Under the pieces are notes generated by a model. It made no database searches and was not told the origin of the DNA. It saw nothing but the letters and a program-made list of their open reading frames with translations. Shown here one piece after another: positions 12,096-23,039 of a stretch of 64,000 bases of DNA. Positions within the stretch are counted from its first letter, which is position 1. Each line of letters starts with the position of its first letter. Origin of the DNA: Setoptus koraiensis. Taxonomy: Eukaryota > Arthropoda. The stretch is taken from NCBI GenBank assembly GCA_048013815.1, contig CM106586.1, positions 23,312,001 through 23,376,000 on the forward strand. Reading direction: 5' to 3'. The translations under genes were made by a program, and so were the position numbers.

Positions 12096-12155
12096 AACTA
12101 ATGATCGTATATGTCACTATCTCTTTATTTGTCCTCAATAATTTTGACCCAGTTC

Positions 12156-12926
12156 TCATGAAAGCAATTCTTTAATCTTGTCCACCACTATATTTATCTT
12201 CGCAAAGTACGTTATTCCCTGAAGACTGTCCTTGCAACCTGAACGTGTTACAATACCATAAACTTCCCACTTGCCCTCTCGATTATATAGAGCTGGTCCA
12301 CCCGAAAGACCAGGGCAGGATTTACTAGAGCTGATAACACGTGTACAGAATTCAAATTCTGGGCGGATTATGCAATATTTCGGTTCAATGATTTCGACAA
12401 TAGCAGTTCTCACTTCTCTATCTTCGTCAAACCACCAATCATCATCAACAAGCTTCCAGCCAGCAATGACGAGATTAGTGCGATTTGGCAATGTTTTCTC
12501 CTCCGGTGGCAAACTAGCGGCTGCCACATAATTCGTGAATCGCAGTTCTCTTTTCAGTTTAATTACTCCTATATCGGTGAATTCAATTTTTGTAATAGAT
12601 GAAGCTTCTCGCTCTTGCGATCTATCTTCATCAACTGCATCGCCCGCAGTAACTTCAATATCGTCTACATCAGCCCCCCCTAGGCAACGGGCAGATGTTA
12701 ATACAGTTCGTCTACCAATGATTACACCACTACAATAGATATCGTCTGTTTCTATAAACACTAACCAAGGGATATTTCCGAGGCCGTTGTTTCTCCCCCA
12801 CTGCTGATAGGGCATCCGTTTACCAATGGCTTTTGTTGCCCGCTGTCCATCGGGTCCCAGAACTAAGATCACAAATAAAACGCATGATGCAACACACGGA
12901 AGTACTCGCACTGGTGAGGGAGCCAT
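12156..12926 (-). CDS. Secreted S1-fold pseudoprotease, paralogue 3 (His and Asp194 lost)
   Basis: The third and most diverged paralogue has 256 residues. The signal peptide core (CVASCVLFVILVLG) is conserved. The histidine motif reads TSARC, so the catalytic His is Arg. The serine motif reads CPGLSGGP, so the oxyanion-supporting Asp194 is Leu although Ser remains. The triad Asp is kept (TDIGVIKL). Two of the required residues are changed, so catalysis is not expected; the conserved cysteines and hydrophobic core suggest a kept fold. The C-terminus is 8 residues shorter than in the others because of an earlier stop. Its 5' flank runs into an assembly gap ten bases upstream of the start. Scabies mites are known for families of inactivated secreted protease paralogues of this kind; whether this family is related is inference. 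Confidence 0.8.
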   Translation of the reverse strand: MAPSPVRVLPCVASCVLFVILVLGPDGQRATKAIGKRMPYQQWGRNNGLGNIPWLVFIETDDIYCSGVIIGRRTVLTSARCLGGADVDDIEVTAGDAVDEDRSQEREASSITKIEFTDIGVIKLKRELRFTNYVAAASLPPEEKTLPNRTNLVIAGWKLVDDDWWFDEDREVRTAIVEIIEPKYCIIRPEFEFCTRVISSSKSCPGLSGGPALYNREGKWEVYGIVTRSGCKDSLQGITYFAKINIVVDKIKELLS

Positions 12927-12935
12927 TTCTCTCGA

Positions 12936-13435
12936 NNNNNNNNNNNNNNNNNNNNNNNNNNNNNNNNNNNNNNNNNNNNNNNNNNNNNNNNNNNNNNNNN
13001 NNNNNNNNNNNNNNNNNNNNNNNNNNNNNNNNNNNNNNNNNNNNNNNNNNNNNNNNNNNNNNNNNNNNNNNNNNNNNNNNNNNNNNNNNNNNNNNNNNNN
13101 NNNNNNNNNNNNNNNNNNNNNNNNNNNNNNNNNNNNNNNNNNNNNNNNNNNNNNNNNNNNNNNNNNNNNNNNNNNNNNNNNNNNNNNNNNNNNNNNNNNN
13201 NNNNNNNNNNNNNNNNNNNNNNNNNNNNNNNNNNNNNNNNNNNNNNNNNNNNNNNNNNNNNNNNNNNNNNNNNNNNNNNNNNNNNNNNNNNNNNNNNNNN
13301 NNNNNNNNNNNNNNNNNNNNNNNNNNNNNNNNNNNNNNNNNNNNNNNNNNNNNNNNNNNNNNNNNNNNNNNNNNNNNNNNNNNNNNNNNNNNNNNNNNNN
13401 NNNNNNNNNNNNNNNNNNNNNNNNNNNNNNNNNNN
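12936..13435. other. Assembly gap (500 N)
   Basis: Exactly 500 undetermined bases, the usual placeholder for a gap of unknown length. It interrupts what should be the third 5' flank of the protease tandem unit, so repeat collapse or additional protease copies are possible. Confidence 0.97.
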
Positions 13436-15925
13436 TTTAAACGTCGGCTTTTTATGTTTTTACCGATCGAAACTAATGACCATGGGCGAGGTGAGCAGAT
13501 AGAAAGTATTTTTCATCGTAGTACACTTCATATAATGAGCCTTTTTATTTATTTCGTTCATAGATATGCGATATCACGCCCCGTCTAACGCGTCTTCTAT
13601 CCTATCTAAGTCTCTAATATATTCTATGATACTCCAACAAGTGTACGTAATATGATTTAGACTGTATGTGAAATATACTGCATACGAAATGTACTTCGAT
13701 AAAAAGTACATTCTATGAAATTCACGTCGATGAAAACACCATGTCCTGCGATGGCTTAACTCCCGGCTCTTAGATTACGAGAGGAGGTGTGAACCACTCT
13801 TAAGCGGAATCTTAAGTCTGCTCTGAATGTATGGCAATCGAGCACGAAAACAAGATCTTGCCTCGAATTTCGTCTTTTCATCCACCGAATGATATACATT
13901 AATCAATATAAGTTGACGCCCCACACTACCATCCAGAGCCAACCCGGCCATGATAAGTAATGAATAGTAATAATAATTAATATAATTCTTATATAGGCTC
14001 GCCACGCTCGATATAAACATCAAGGCCAGCTCGTCAAGGTGTTTGGCAAGCTAGCTGTCTCTTGGCTCATCTAGTGGCGAGCCATTTGATGGCTGGATGC
14101 CACTAATGGCCAACTAGGCACCGCTACATCAAACACTAATTTACAAAAAACGCAACGGATGATTGCAGGATCTCAAGTCCATTGTTGATCTGTTGACCAA
14201 TACAACATTTTTCCGCCTAAAATGGCAAGAATTGTACAGTCCCACCTTGAGCCAGTTCCTCTGTGAAAGATTGCGCCACGGCATGTCTGAGGTACGCTTA
14301 TCAGTTTTTGTTTGAGAATTATAGACAACTTTGAATGGATGTGATCGTGCACAAATCATTTGTTGACATCTCCGGATGTGAACTCATTTTTATGGAACCT
14401 TTCTTTTCAACTGCATCTTTCATAATGCTTGATTTGTCTATTCATGATCGATAATCATCTTTCACTTCACTTCTTCACTTCTTGCAGTTGATTGAAAGCG
14501 TGTAATGAGCATTTTATCTTGTTTCCATTCACGTAAGCTGAACAATGTTGCAAGCCGGGAGTCGAGATTTTTCTAGAGTGGGATCCTCATAATTGATTCA
14601 CTCATCTGAGCTACACCGAGTGCTTTTTTACAGGTTTTTTTTGCATTTTATTTAGAGTGGGGGGTCTTTATTTTTCGTCCATTGTGGATTTTAGCGTGGT
14701 TCATTCCAAAAAATTTAAACCATTGGATTTTATTTGGACGAAATGATTCATTCATTTTTCTTATTCTTTTTCTGATTAAACCATGGTCTAAATGGTTTTT
14801 ATTGCTAATAAAAGCCATATAATCCATAATTTCTGAGTAAAAGTCATTTCAATAAAGCCAAGAAATATTAAAAATCATTTCGTCCAAAAAGTGCCTATTT
14901 TAATCATGGTTTAAACCGAAAATGGTCTATATTCATAAAAGCCTAAAACGATTTGATCATCGCCCTTGGTTTAATTCATGATTTTAATGTAAAGACCCCC
15001 ACTCTAATTTTATTCTTTCTCGAGACCCTGCCGAGCGGGACCGGAAGTTTGATTGACGGACAACAACGAGATCCCGGAAAAACACATTTTCGGGATTTTC
15101 GCAGTGAAGGGGGCAAGTTGACCGAAAGTGGGGGCGGTCAGGGTAATCATCTGGTGGACCACTGTCGGACGAAAAAACAACTATGTCTCTAAACTCACAA
15201 GGTAACCTGTTTTTTGAAATTTTAGCCCAAAAATGCAACACCCTCTTAGCGAAGCTTCGACTAAAATGCTGCACTGTCATAAAAGCCTGCCTCCTAAAAC
15301 TGCCACTGCATTTGTGCATCAAGTACATTTTCACTCGTTGATGATAAAACAAGCGAGGTTATTATTTTGTGAATTTCGAACAAATTCAGAGAAAAAAGCG
15401 GCCATTCATTCAATCGTTGCATCAAATCCATTCTTTTTCCGTTGTTTACTTGGCGAAACGGTGACCTGATAATGATGATGCATAAGCAACTTAAATGGTT
15501 CAAACAATTTTTCCACTAGAGTAACTAAATCACCAATAACCAATCACTAATGGCGTCAGCAGTTGAGAATTCTTTCCGTGGAGCCCTTTACGTTTACTCT
15601 ACTGAAGTCAGAACCGATCGTGCCAGAGACGGTCCATGTAATTCTCGAATAATCTGCAATCTCAACAACTCTGCCATTTGTTTGCAATAAACTAACTCAA
15701 AACTGATTTGGAAGTAGTTTCGACACGTTACTGATAGCCGAACAAGATGTATTCCATCAAGACCTTTGATTGGTCAATCGATTGACTATATGTATCACCA
15801 CGAGGCCTTAGTTCTCAACGAGAAATACTACATGTGAGTCACAGAGGTCTAGGAATACGAGATTTTTTCGCCGATACCACTGACCTTTATAATGCAGGTG
15901 GACTGATAGTAGGATCATTCTATGT
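13436..15925. other. Gene-poor region
   Basis: No protein gene is supported; open frames here are short and without recognisable features. It contains a MITE (14653-15006) and a 10-bp perfect inverted repeat, GGCTCGCCAC at 13996-14005 and its complement at 14074-14083. The right end is the 3' flank of the first TMG gene. Confidence 0.5.
14653..15006. mobile_element. hAT-like MITE with perfect 8-bp target duplication
   Basis: A 354-base non-coding element. The left end reads TAGAGTGGGGGGTCTTTA; the reverse complement of the right end reads TAGAGTGGGGGTCTTTAC, the same but for one G. It is flanked on both sides by ATTTTATT (14645-14652 and 15007-15014), a perfect 8-bp target duplication as made by hAT transposases. 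The interior is AT-rich with no open frame, so it must be mobilised in trans. Confidence 0.82.
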
Positions 15926-17299
15926 TTATCTTCTCGGGGCGTTTGGAGGGGATTTGAAATACAAGACGAGGAAATAGCACAGTATCGCAAACAACACTAA
16001 CAAAATAATGGCGAGAGTAATAATCACCCATTTGTATCGCCTCTTTCTCTGTGGGTATTGAGCGACCTCGCTACATGCGAGGTTCTCAAATTCAGTTTTG
16101 TCCATTTCCTGAAAACTTTTGCCGCTGTGATAGCATGAAGCCTTGATGTTTCTGAAACTTTCTTGGTCCTTGAGAGCTTCGCAAACGTGTGAGTAGTAGC
16201 AATCAACTTGATTGGAACCATCCTCATCACTTTCATGAACGATTGTTATACCTTCACTAACCATCTGGCCCAAATCGCCCGAATGACTTTTCTCGTAACT
16301 GTTGATATCTATGGAAATCTTTAGACTTCCGTTGTTCTTCAAGTAGGAGTAAAAGTCTTCATGGAGTGCACGTTTTATGCTGCCGGTTATGTCGAGATCC
16401 TTGAACGCAATACTAATTTCTGCCGAGGTAAAATTCCCATGCTCGTAGAATTTCTGTTCAAGTGCAAGTGATCTTGGTTTTAAATCCAAGGCGGCAAATT
16501 GATTTTGATTCGATGTTCTCAGCGTGATTGTTTTAATTTTACCAAACTCCGGAACGACGATTATGGAAGAATAAGTCAAAGTTAAGTTTTCAAAACTATA
16601 GATCTGATTCATCAACTTACGGTTGAGAGACATTATGTTGAGATTTTTTTTGGCTATTTTTTTCGCATCTTCCGGCAAATGAGCACTGAAAAAAGTGAAA
16701 TCTCCAGATATATAATGTGAGAAATTAACTATCGTAATATTGATAAATAATGACCCGAAAAATTCATTGTCAGTTATATCTTCATGGAAACTCACATTTT
16801 TGAAAGTAAGATTCTTTATTCTTACTCCTTCGTACTGTTTGTAGCCTTTGAAAGTGCTTCGACTGGGATTATCTGGACCCTCAATCGTTACCTCCTCGAA
16901 AGTTATATTCTTATTATCAAAATAAATTGAGTCGTTCAATATCTTATCCAATTTGAATTGCAGATTAACTTTCAAGCTTTGATTTGCATTCTGTTTCTCT
17001 TCAATGTACAGTGAACAGTTAGTAGTAGAATCGCTGTTACCGTAGGAAGTCTTACATTGAACATCCAATTGATTGTCATTAGTATCTAAGGAGCAGATAG
17101 TATCCGCACCGAATTTACATTGCTCAGCGGATCTGGGTTTGCTCTGATATGGAGATGACTGATTGCTTAAAATCCGCACTTGTGTCTCCGAAACTTGTTG
17201 TATTGCACAATAAATTGTACCAGCTAATAGCCCAACTATAAATACAAAACCAAAGAATAAATGACCATGGCTCGTGTGATTTTGGACACGAAACATCAT
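15926..17299 (-). CDS. TMG family membrane glycoprotein, copy 1
   Basis: I do not recognise this family; function unknown. The 457 residues comprise a hydrophobic segment at about 14-35 (LFFGFVFIVGLLAGTIYCA), an ectodomain of about 385 residues with many N-X-S/T sites, a transmembrane helix (WVIITLAIILLVLFAILCYF) and a short basic tail ending in APRR. Eight ectodomain cysteines form an N-terminal and a C-terminal group of four; the latter sits in a block reading VDCYYSHVCEALKDQESF. Middle segments such as FEEVTIEGPDNP and VRIKNLTFKNVSF alternate hydrophobic and polar residues as beta-helix proteins do (inference). It is either type I with a signal peptide or anchored at both ends. Two ATGs are adjacent; the second (17296) aligns with the other copies. 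Single exon. Confidence 0.8.
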   Translation of the reverse strand: MMFRVQNHTSHGHLFFGFVFIVGLLAGTIYCAIQQVSETQVRILSNQSSPYQSKPRSAEQCKFGADTICSLDTNDNQLDVQCKTSYGNSDSTTNCSLYIEEKQNANQSLKVNLQFKLDKILNDSIYFDNKNITFEEVTIEGPDNPSRSTFKGYKQYEGVRIKNLTFKNVSFHEDITDNEFFGSLFINITIVNFSHYISGDFTFFSAHLPEDAKKIAKKNLNIMSLNRKLMNQIYSFENLTLTYSSIIVVPEFGKIKTITLRTSNQNQFAALDLKPRSLALEQKFYEHGNFTSAEISIAFKDLDITGSIKRALHEDFYSYLKNNGSLKISIDINSYEKSHSGDLGQMVSEGITIVHESDEDGSNQVDCYYSHVCEALKDQESFRNIKASCYHSGKSFQEMDKTEFENLACSEVAQYPQRKRRYKWVIITLAIILLVLFAILCYFLVLYFKSPPNAPRR

Positions 17300-17953
17300 G
17301 GAATAGATGTTGGTTGAACAATCGAATTTTGAGTGTCGTTAAGAAAACTGGTATAATTAATTTGAGTGAAAGAGATTATAATTGTTATGCACTCATTTAG
17401 AAATGAGTATGTTGTATGTAAAAGTCAGCTCGTCACGAGCCCGAAAATGTATTATGCAGAAGATTTGTTGGAAGAAGTAAGGAATGTGTGTCTCGTGATC
17501 CTAATTTCTTAGTCTTTGCATTATCACCTGCAACACTGATATTGGATCGAGAATCTATACAAAAACATTCGATGCAGTGAAAATCGTGTATCACTAAATC
17601 AATGCATTCGTATATAGTCATCCATAGCAACAACGGTTAATACCCAATGATGAGGTCGTTAGATTCTGTGATCGCGGGAGGTCGGAGCTTGAGGATGAAT
17701 TTTCTCGTACCTCCGACCAACCTATATATAGGTTCATAATTCCCAGCCTCCCCTTCCTGTAACCTCCAGGTAGATCTAGGTAGGGGGCAGTCAAAATCCA
17801 GGCAGCGAAAGAAAACTTATCAACTAATGTGTCAAATGGCTGCAGTTTGTTTGTCGTCGGAGGGAAAGAGTAATGACAGTGATTACATGAATTTTATTAT
17901 TTCACTTGCGCTTGAATACGGCACAAATAAAGAATTCAACATTTGCAACATTT
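17300..17953. other. 5' flank of TMG copy 1 and 3' flank of copy 2
   Basis: Holds the palindromic element and flanking blocks (for example GATCGCGGGAGGTCGGAGCTT and AGTAATGACAGTGATTACATG) that recur in the other array units. No gene is supported. Confidence 0.55.
17428..17440. promoter_or_regulatory. Conserved 13-bp palindrome upstream of TMG copy 1
   Basis: GCTCGTCACGAGC, 129 bases upstream of the first ATG. The middle base differs from the GCTCGTGACGAGC of the other copies, which is the same sequence read on the other strand. Confidence 0.5.
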
Positions 17954-19465
17954 TTAATTCCTAAATGTTTTTTGAGTTGATATCGACGATATTCTTGAAG
18001 TACGCGAGATGGAAACCGGAATTCGTTGCGACTTTGCTTCTTTAACCTTTGCTCCTTTGATCTGTGCTCCCTTGACGTTTGCTCCTTTGACCTTTGCGTC
18101 CTTCTTGATAACTTTAGCATAGAGAATGTAGCCAAGGATAGCGAACAGCAATAGCAGAGCTACGGCAAGGGCGAGAAACGACAATTGCGATCTACTTGGA
18201 TTGATCGTTGTTTTGGGAGGTCCGGGCTCCTCAGTAGTCGGTTCCCGAGAATCTGGCGTAGAACTTGGGCCACGCTCGGGTTGTCTAGTGACCTCCGTAC
18301 ACGCGAGAGCCTCAAATTCTTTTATGTCCGTCTCTCGAAAACTCTTGCCACTGTGATAACATGTAGCCCAGATCTTTCTGAAACCTTTTTGTATCTTGAG
18401 AGCTTCGCAAACGTGTGAGTATTCGCAATCAACTTGATTGGAATCATCCTCATCACTTTCATGGATAATTATTATACCTTTATCAGTCATCCGACCCAGT
18501 TCTTCCGGATTACTCTTCTCGTACTTGTTAATATCTAGCGAAATCTCCAAGACCCCCTTTTTGTGTTTAACATGTTTTCTAACAATCGCTGACTCTATAC
18601 TGCCTGTTATGACGAGGCCCTTGAATGTACAATGAACTTTTGAAGGAACATCTGTAGGTCCGATAATTTGGCTCAGATCAATCACAATAACGTTGCTGCT
18701 CAATTCCAAAGTAGCAGGTTTGCCTGGATTCAATGTCCTAAACGTTAGCGATTTTTGCGTTACATAAGTGTTTGGATAAACACGTAGAATCTCTTGCAGA
18801 ACCAAATTCTCAAAGTAATAGGTCTGGCTCTCCAAGTAATAGTTGCCGGATATCTTGGATAGAGATCTTGCGACATTCTGATTATTTTGTCCGGAGATAT
18901 AATATGAAACAGCATATATTTCAATCGCATCGCTCACACCGGATATATAATCATATACGATCACATTCCTTAGCGTAAGATTCTTTATTTTTATGTCGCT
19001 GTAATTTACGTAGCCGCTAAATGTGCTGCTACTCGGATTATCTGGACCCACGATCGTGACTTCATCGAAAGATATAGATCTACTATCAAAATCCAGTAGA
19101 CCAGCTGATTCTCTGTCTAACTTGATCAGTAGATTGACTTTAAAGTTTGGATTTTCTTTCTGTCCCTGCTCAATTATTGTGGGACAGGAAAGATTGATGT
19201 TTGCCTTCGATGTTTCACACTTAACATCTATTTGATTGCCGTCTGTATTATAAGAGCAGTTAAAACCCTTGTGGAGAATACATTGCACCGTCAGCCCTTT
19301 ATTGGGTTGAGGATCTCGTTGAGCTGATCGATTCCCTGCATGGGACACTCGTATGTTCAAATCTTTCTGAACCGTACCAAAAATTGTGCATGCTACTAGG
19401 CCAGCTATAAATAAAAAACCAAGGACTGAGTGACCGTAAGTCATGTGATTTTCGGCACGAAACAT
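17954..19465 (-). CDS. TMG family membrane glycoprotein, copy 2 (Lys-rich repeat tail)
   Basis: This 503-residue paralogue starts MFRAENHMTYGHS. Signal or anchor helix at about 12-32, ectodomain with the conserved FDEVTIVGPDNPSSSTF block and the C-terminal cysteine block VDCEYSHVCEALK, then a proline-rich stretch (GPPKTTINPSR), a transmembrane helix (LSFLALAVALLLLFAILGYI) and a cytoplasmic tail. The ectodomain has one cysteine more than copy 1 (VHCTFKG). The tail contains four short repeats of the type AKVKGANVKGAQIKGAKVKE, encoded by 15-18-base DNA repeats at about 18045-18115, then a serine/arginine-rich end. Function not recognised. Intronless, with intact frame. Confidence 0.8.
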   Translation of the reverse strand: MFRAENHMTYGHSVLGFLFIAGLVACTIFGTVQKDLNIRVSHAGNRSAQRDPQPNKGLTVQCILHKGFNCSYNTDGNQIDVKCETSKANINLSCPTIIEQGQKENPNFKVNLLIKLDRESAGLLDFDSRSISFDEVTIVGPDNPSSSTFSGYVNYSDIKIKNLTLRNVIVYDYISGVSDAIEIYAVSYYISGQNNQNVARSLSKISGNYYLESQTYYFENLVLQEILRVYPNTYVTQKSLTFRTLNPGKPATLELSSNVIVIDLSQIIGPTDVPSKVHCTFKGLVITGSIESAIVRKHVKHKKGVLEISLDINKYEKSNPEELGRMTDKGIIIIHESDEDDSNQVDCEYSHVCEALKIQKGFRKIWATCYHSGKSFRETDIKEFEALACTEVTRQPERGPSSTPDSREPTTEEPGPPKTTINPSRSQLSFLALAVALLLLFAILGYILYAKVIKKDAKVKGANVKGAQIKGAKVKEAKSQRIPVSISRTSRISSISTQKTFRN

Positions 19466-20239
19466 CTTGGGATAATTGTTCGTTGAGCAGCAGAGAAGTG
19501 ATCATCGTTGATAATAATGGTATGATTTATTTGAGTCAGTGCGATCATGATTGTTATGCACTCATGTAGAAACTAGATATATTATGCAAAGGTCGCTGAT
19601 GCTCGTGACGAGCCAGAAAATATGTTGGGCAGGCGATCATTTAGAGAAAGTTGGAGGCTCATGTCTCGTGATGCTTGCTGCTTTGTCTTTGCGTTATCTT
19701 CTGGAACTATCAAACTTGATTAAGAGATTCAAGATGCGAAACGCAAACATTCGATCCAGATAGCATCGTGTATCACTGAAACAATGTACCGGTATTTTTT
19801 TATAATCGTTAGCCATCCGCCTCAACTGCGGTCAATAATGCTTTATGATGAGGTCGGAAGATCCTGTGATCGCGGGAGGTCTGAGCTTGGAGACAAATTT
19901 TCTCGTACCTCCGACCTACTCTATATAGGTTGAGACTCCTTGACTCTCCATTCCAGTAACCTCCACGTCGATCTAGGTTGGGGTAGTCGAAATCCTGGCA
20001 GGGGAGGAAAAGTATCAACTAATGTGGCAAATTAGCTGCAGTTTGTTTGTCGTCGAAGCGATAGGGTAATGACAGTGATTACATGAATGTTATTATTTTA
20101 CTTGCGCTTGAATACGACACAAATAAGTAAGTCATAGGCTGAAACATGTCCGTGCTGCAATGACCTGGCTCAGGAATCGGCGCGTATCTGACCTGTTCGT
20201 TGTGTAACCAATCTATCGGAGCTCACATAGTGGTCAACT
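19466..20239. other. 5' flank of TMG copy 2
   Basis: Array-type flank holding the palindrome and the block GATCGCGGGAGGTCTGAGCTT also seen upstream of copies 1, 3 and 4. No gene is supported. Confidence 0.5.
19601..19613. promoter_or_regulatory. Conserved 13-bp palindrome upstream of TMG copy 2
   Basis: GCTCGTGACGAGC, 136 bases upstream of the start codon; same sequence and similar position as in the other TMG copies. Confidence 0.5.
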
Positions 20240-20365
20240 CGAAAAATTGATCTGCCTTGCGATCGACCATAGCAATGGCCTCGTCTAAAATCGATATTCT
20301 TCATCCTGCAGCACCGGCTCGAGCAAAAGAAATAAATCGACGTTGAACGACACCGAAATTGGCAT
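20240..20365 (-). pseudogene. Decayed ABC transporter NBD2 fragment, relic 1
   Basis: Shares a dense run of identities with 39350-39480 of the intact ABCC gene, covering Walker B (DEAT) and the region up to the signature motif. Shared strings include TCGTCTAAAATC, ATATTCT and GGCTCGAGC in the same order and spacing. The frame is not open. It lies between the flank of TMG copy 2 and a hydrolase-tail relic, so it came with the array unit rather than by separate insertion. Confidence 0.72.
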
Positions 20366-20404
20366 TCAACGGGACCGACAAAGATTGCAACAGGCTTCTA
20401 TTAT

Positions 20405-20620
20405 CTAGAGGTTTTCATCGAAGGTTGCAAGAAGCATTTCGCATCGTCCAAGCTAACCCGGTTAGAGGAATGAGATCACCGAGTGTCCCGATGAGAAAGT
20501 TCAGAGAAGGTGTGTGAATTATAAATCAAGAATAGAGAATTGGTAGCTCAATCAAGGAAAAAGGTTTTATTGCTGGCACAGTGAACTCCTTGCACGGAAG
20601 AAACCTTTGTGTTATGCATC
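20405..20620 (+). pseudogene. Relic of the 3' end of the SERHL-like hydrolase gene
   Basis: Matches 49002-49200 of the intact hydrolase gene and its 3' flank: shared strings such as AAGAAGCATT, GCATCGT and ATTATAAATCAAG, then TTGCACG and AAGAAA in the same order. The coding frame is lost. It sits directly downstream of an ABC relic and upstream of the 3' end of TMG copy 3, facing it as the intact hydrolase gene faces the TMG fragment at 49.8 kb. Confidence 0.65.
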
Positions 20621-20996
20621 TGAGTTTGCGGACATGTATAAATATGCTCTTTTGTGGGTACAATATTTCTGGATGGGGCGCCGTTTTTCTTGCAATTGTG
20701 TGCCGATTTCGAGCGGATCGCTCTCATATTTTATGGCCAGGGCATGGGATTGAGTCCTAGGCACTATACTATTCCTCCTTGTTTCGAATCGCATCGGCTT
20801 CCAAGTATATTCACATATGTAGTTGGATAAAACTCCTAAACTCCTCAAGGATACAAAAGTGACCATCGCAGTGTTCTTGGTGCACTGTCGAGTGCCGAAT
20901 GCAATGGATTTTATCAACATTCTTGGTTGGCCACCTGTGTACATATATGTAATCGAGGAGCGTAGGTTCCAAACGAGAACAACCAATTGTGAGTTA

Positions 20997-22380
20997 TCAG
21001 CATCTAATACTAGGTGTTTTTTGCCATGATCTCAACGGTCTGTTTAAAGGGCCAGAATCGATAACTGAAACACGTTGTTTCTTTGCGTCTTGCACCGCGC
21101 CCTTTTTGATAACTTTAGCATAGAGAATGTAGCCAACGATAGTGAACAGCAATATCAGAGCCACGGCAATTGCGAGAAGTGACAATAGTAATCTACTTAG
21201 CTTAATCGACGTCCCGGGTTGTTTCGTGACCTCCGTACACGTGAGAGCCTCAAATTCACTCTGGTTCATATCTCGAAAACTCTAGCCACTGTGATAACAT
21301 GACGCTCTGATGTTTCTGAAACTTTCTTGTTTCTTGAGAGCTTCGCAAACGTGTGAGTATTCGCAATCAACTCGATTGGAATCATCCTCATCACTTTCAT
21401 GAATAATTATTATACCTCTATCAGGCATCTGACCCAGTTCTTTCGGATGATTCTTCTCGTACTTGTTAATGTCGAGGGAAATTTCCAAAATTCTTTGCGG
21501 AAGTATTCCTGTTCACCAGTAATTGCCAACTGTAGACTGCCTGTTATGACGAGGCCCTTGAACGCAAGACGTATCGTTGCTTTACTGAAGCCTAAAGCTG
21601 GATTTGGAGCAATGTTAAGAGTGTCTTTTCTTAATTCCACGGTTGCAAGTTTGTCTGGGTTCACTGTGCTTAACGTGAGCTTTTTATTCCTGACACTCCA
21701 TGAAAAAACATGTGATTGTCTTTTGGTGCTATCTAAAATCAAATCTTCGAAATAATAGGTCTGATTTGTAAGATATGGATTGTTGGATATCGCGGATACA
21801 GTTCTCACATGCCTCTCGCGTAATAGGAGGTCTCCTGCATTTTGTCCGGAGATCTAATATGAGACATCATCGATTCGAATCGACTCAAGTCCCGTTCCAC
21901 GGTCGGATAAATAATCATGTATGATCACATTTCTTAGCGTAAGTTTCTTTATTATAATAAATTTGTAATTTGCGTAGCCCATAAATGTGCCATCAGTAGG
22001 ATTATCTGGACCCTCAATCGTGACTTCTTCGAAAAATATACCTTGATTTCCAAAATCGATTGGAACATCCAATGGTCGGTTCAATTTGATTTGTAGATTA
22101 CATTTATCCCGGTTGGACCATTTTTGTAGCTGCTCGATTTCTCTCGGACACGAACGATAGTAATAAGGATCTCCCTTCACTGTTTCACATTTTACATCTA
22201 TTTGATTGTCATTTGTATCATAAGAGCAAATAATATCTGAGCCAAACATACACTGGCTCTTAGTTCGCGTTGAGATGATTGATTTTCTGCAAGAGACACT
22301 TGCTGTGTGGTACCAAAAATTGTGCATGTTGATATACTGACTACGAAAATAAAGCAAAAGACTGAGTGACCATAAGCCAT
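20997..22380 (-). pseudogene. TMG family copy 3, disabled
   Basis: It aligns along its length with TMG copy 4 but is interrupted by at least four frame breaks or stops. The first is a 7-base deletion after the signal-helix region (RASV then a shifted frame); others lie in the middle and one just after CYHSG. The 5' end, from the initiator region through about 22.2 kb, is nearly identical to copy 4, while the rest is more diverged, suggesting partial replacement by exchange. The C-terminal part keeps a full transmembrane helix (LLSLLAIAVALILLFTIVGY) and a basic tail. The start corresponds to ATG 22380 (MAYGHS). Truncated products from the separate open segments cannot be excluded. Confidence 0.75.
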
Positions 22381-22538
22381 TGCGATTTTTGACACGAAAC
22401 TTCTTGGAATAATTGTTCGCTGAGGACCAGAAAATCGAGTATCGTTGATAATAATTCTATACTCCAATTGAGTGAGTGAGATCATGATCGGTGAGCACTT
22501 TTGTAGAGACTACTATCTTTTATGTAAAGGGCAGTGAT

Positions 22539-22551
22539 GCTCGTGACGAGC
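22539..22551. promoter_or_regulatory. Conserved 13-bp palindrome upstream of TMG copy 3
   Basis: GCTCGTGACGAGC, 159 bases upstream of the copy 3 start; same context (GTGATGCTCGTGACGAGC) as in copy 4. Confidence 0.48.
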
Positions 22552-23039
22552 GCGAAAATATGCTTTGCAGACGATCATTTGGAGGAAATGAGTCGCGTGT
22601 GTCGCATCATGCTACATGTAACATGTTAATTTCTTTTTCGTTGCATTACACACGCTGTATCACCTGACAAATCTCTATCAGTATATGTGAAACAATTATA
22701 TCTGACAGAGAAATTAACAAGGAGATCATCAACGAGACAAAAACATCCGATCCAAAGAGAATCGTGTATATCGTGTATATCACTGAATCAATGTATTCGT
22801 TTATAGTTATCAGCAGTAATAGCGATTGTTGCTCAATACTGGGATCGTCAGATCCCATGATCGCGGAAGGTCGGGGCTTGGAAATAAAATTTCCTCTTAC
22901 ATCCCACCGACGCCCTTTATTTTAGACTTTCAACCCTTCCCTCCCGTTGATAATAGTTCTATACTCCAATTGAGTGAGTGAGATTATGATCGTTGAGCAC
23001 TCATGTAGAGACTATATCTTTTATGTAAAGGCCAGTGAT

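Noticed and set aside
14984-15352. 122-codon minus-strand frame
   Set aside because: It crosses the MITE border and its target duplication, so it is chance.
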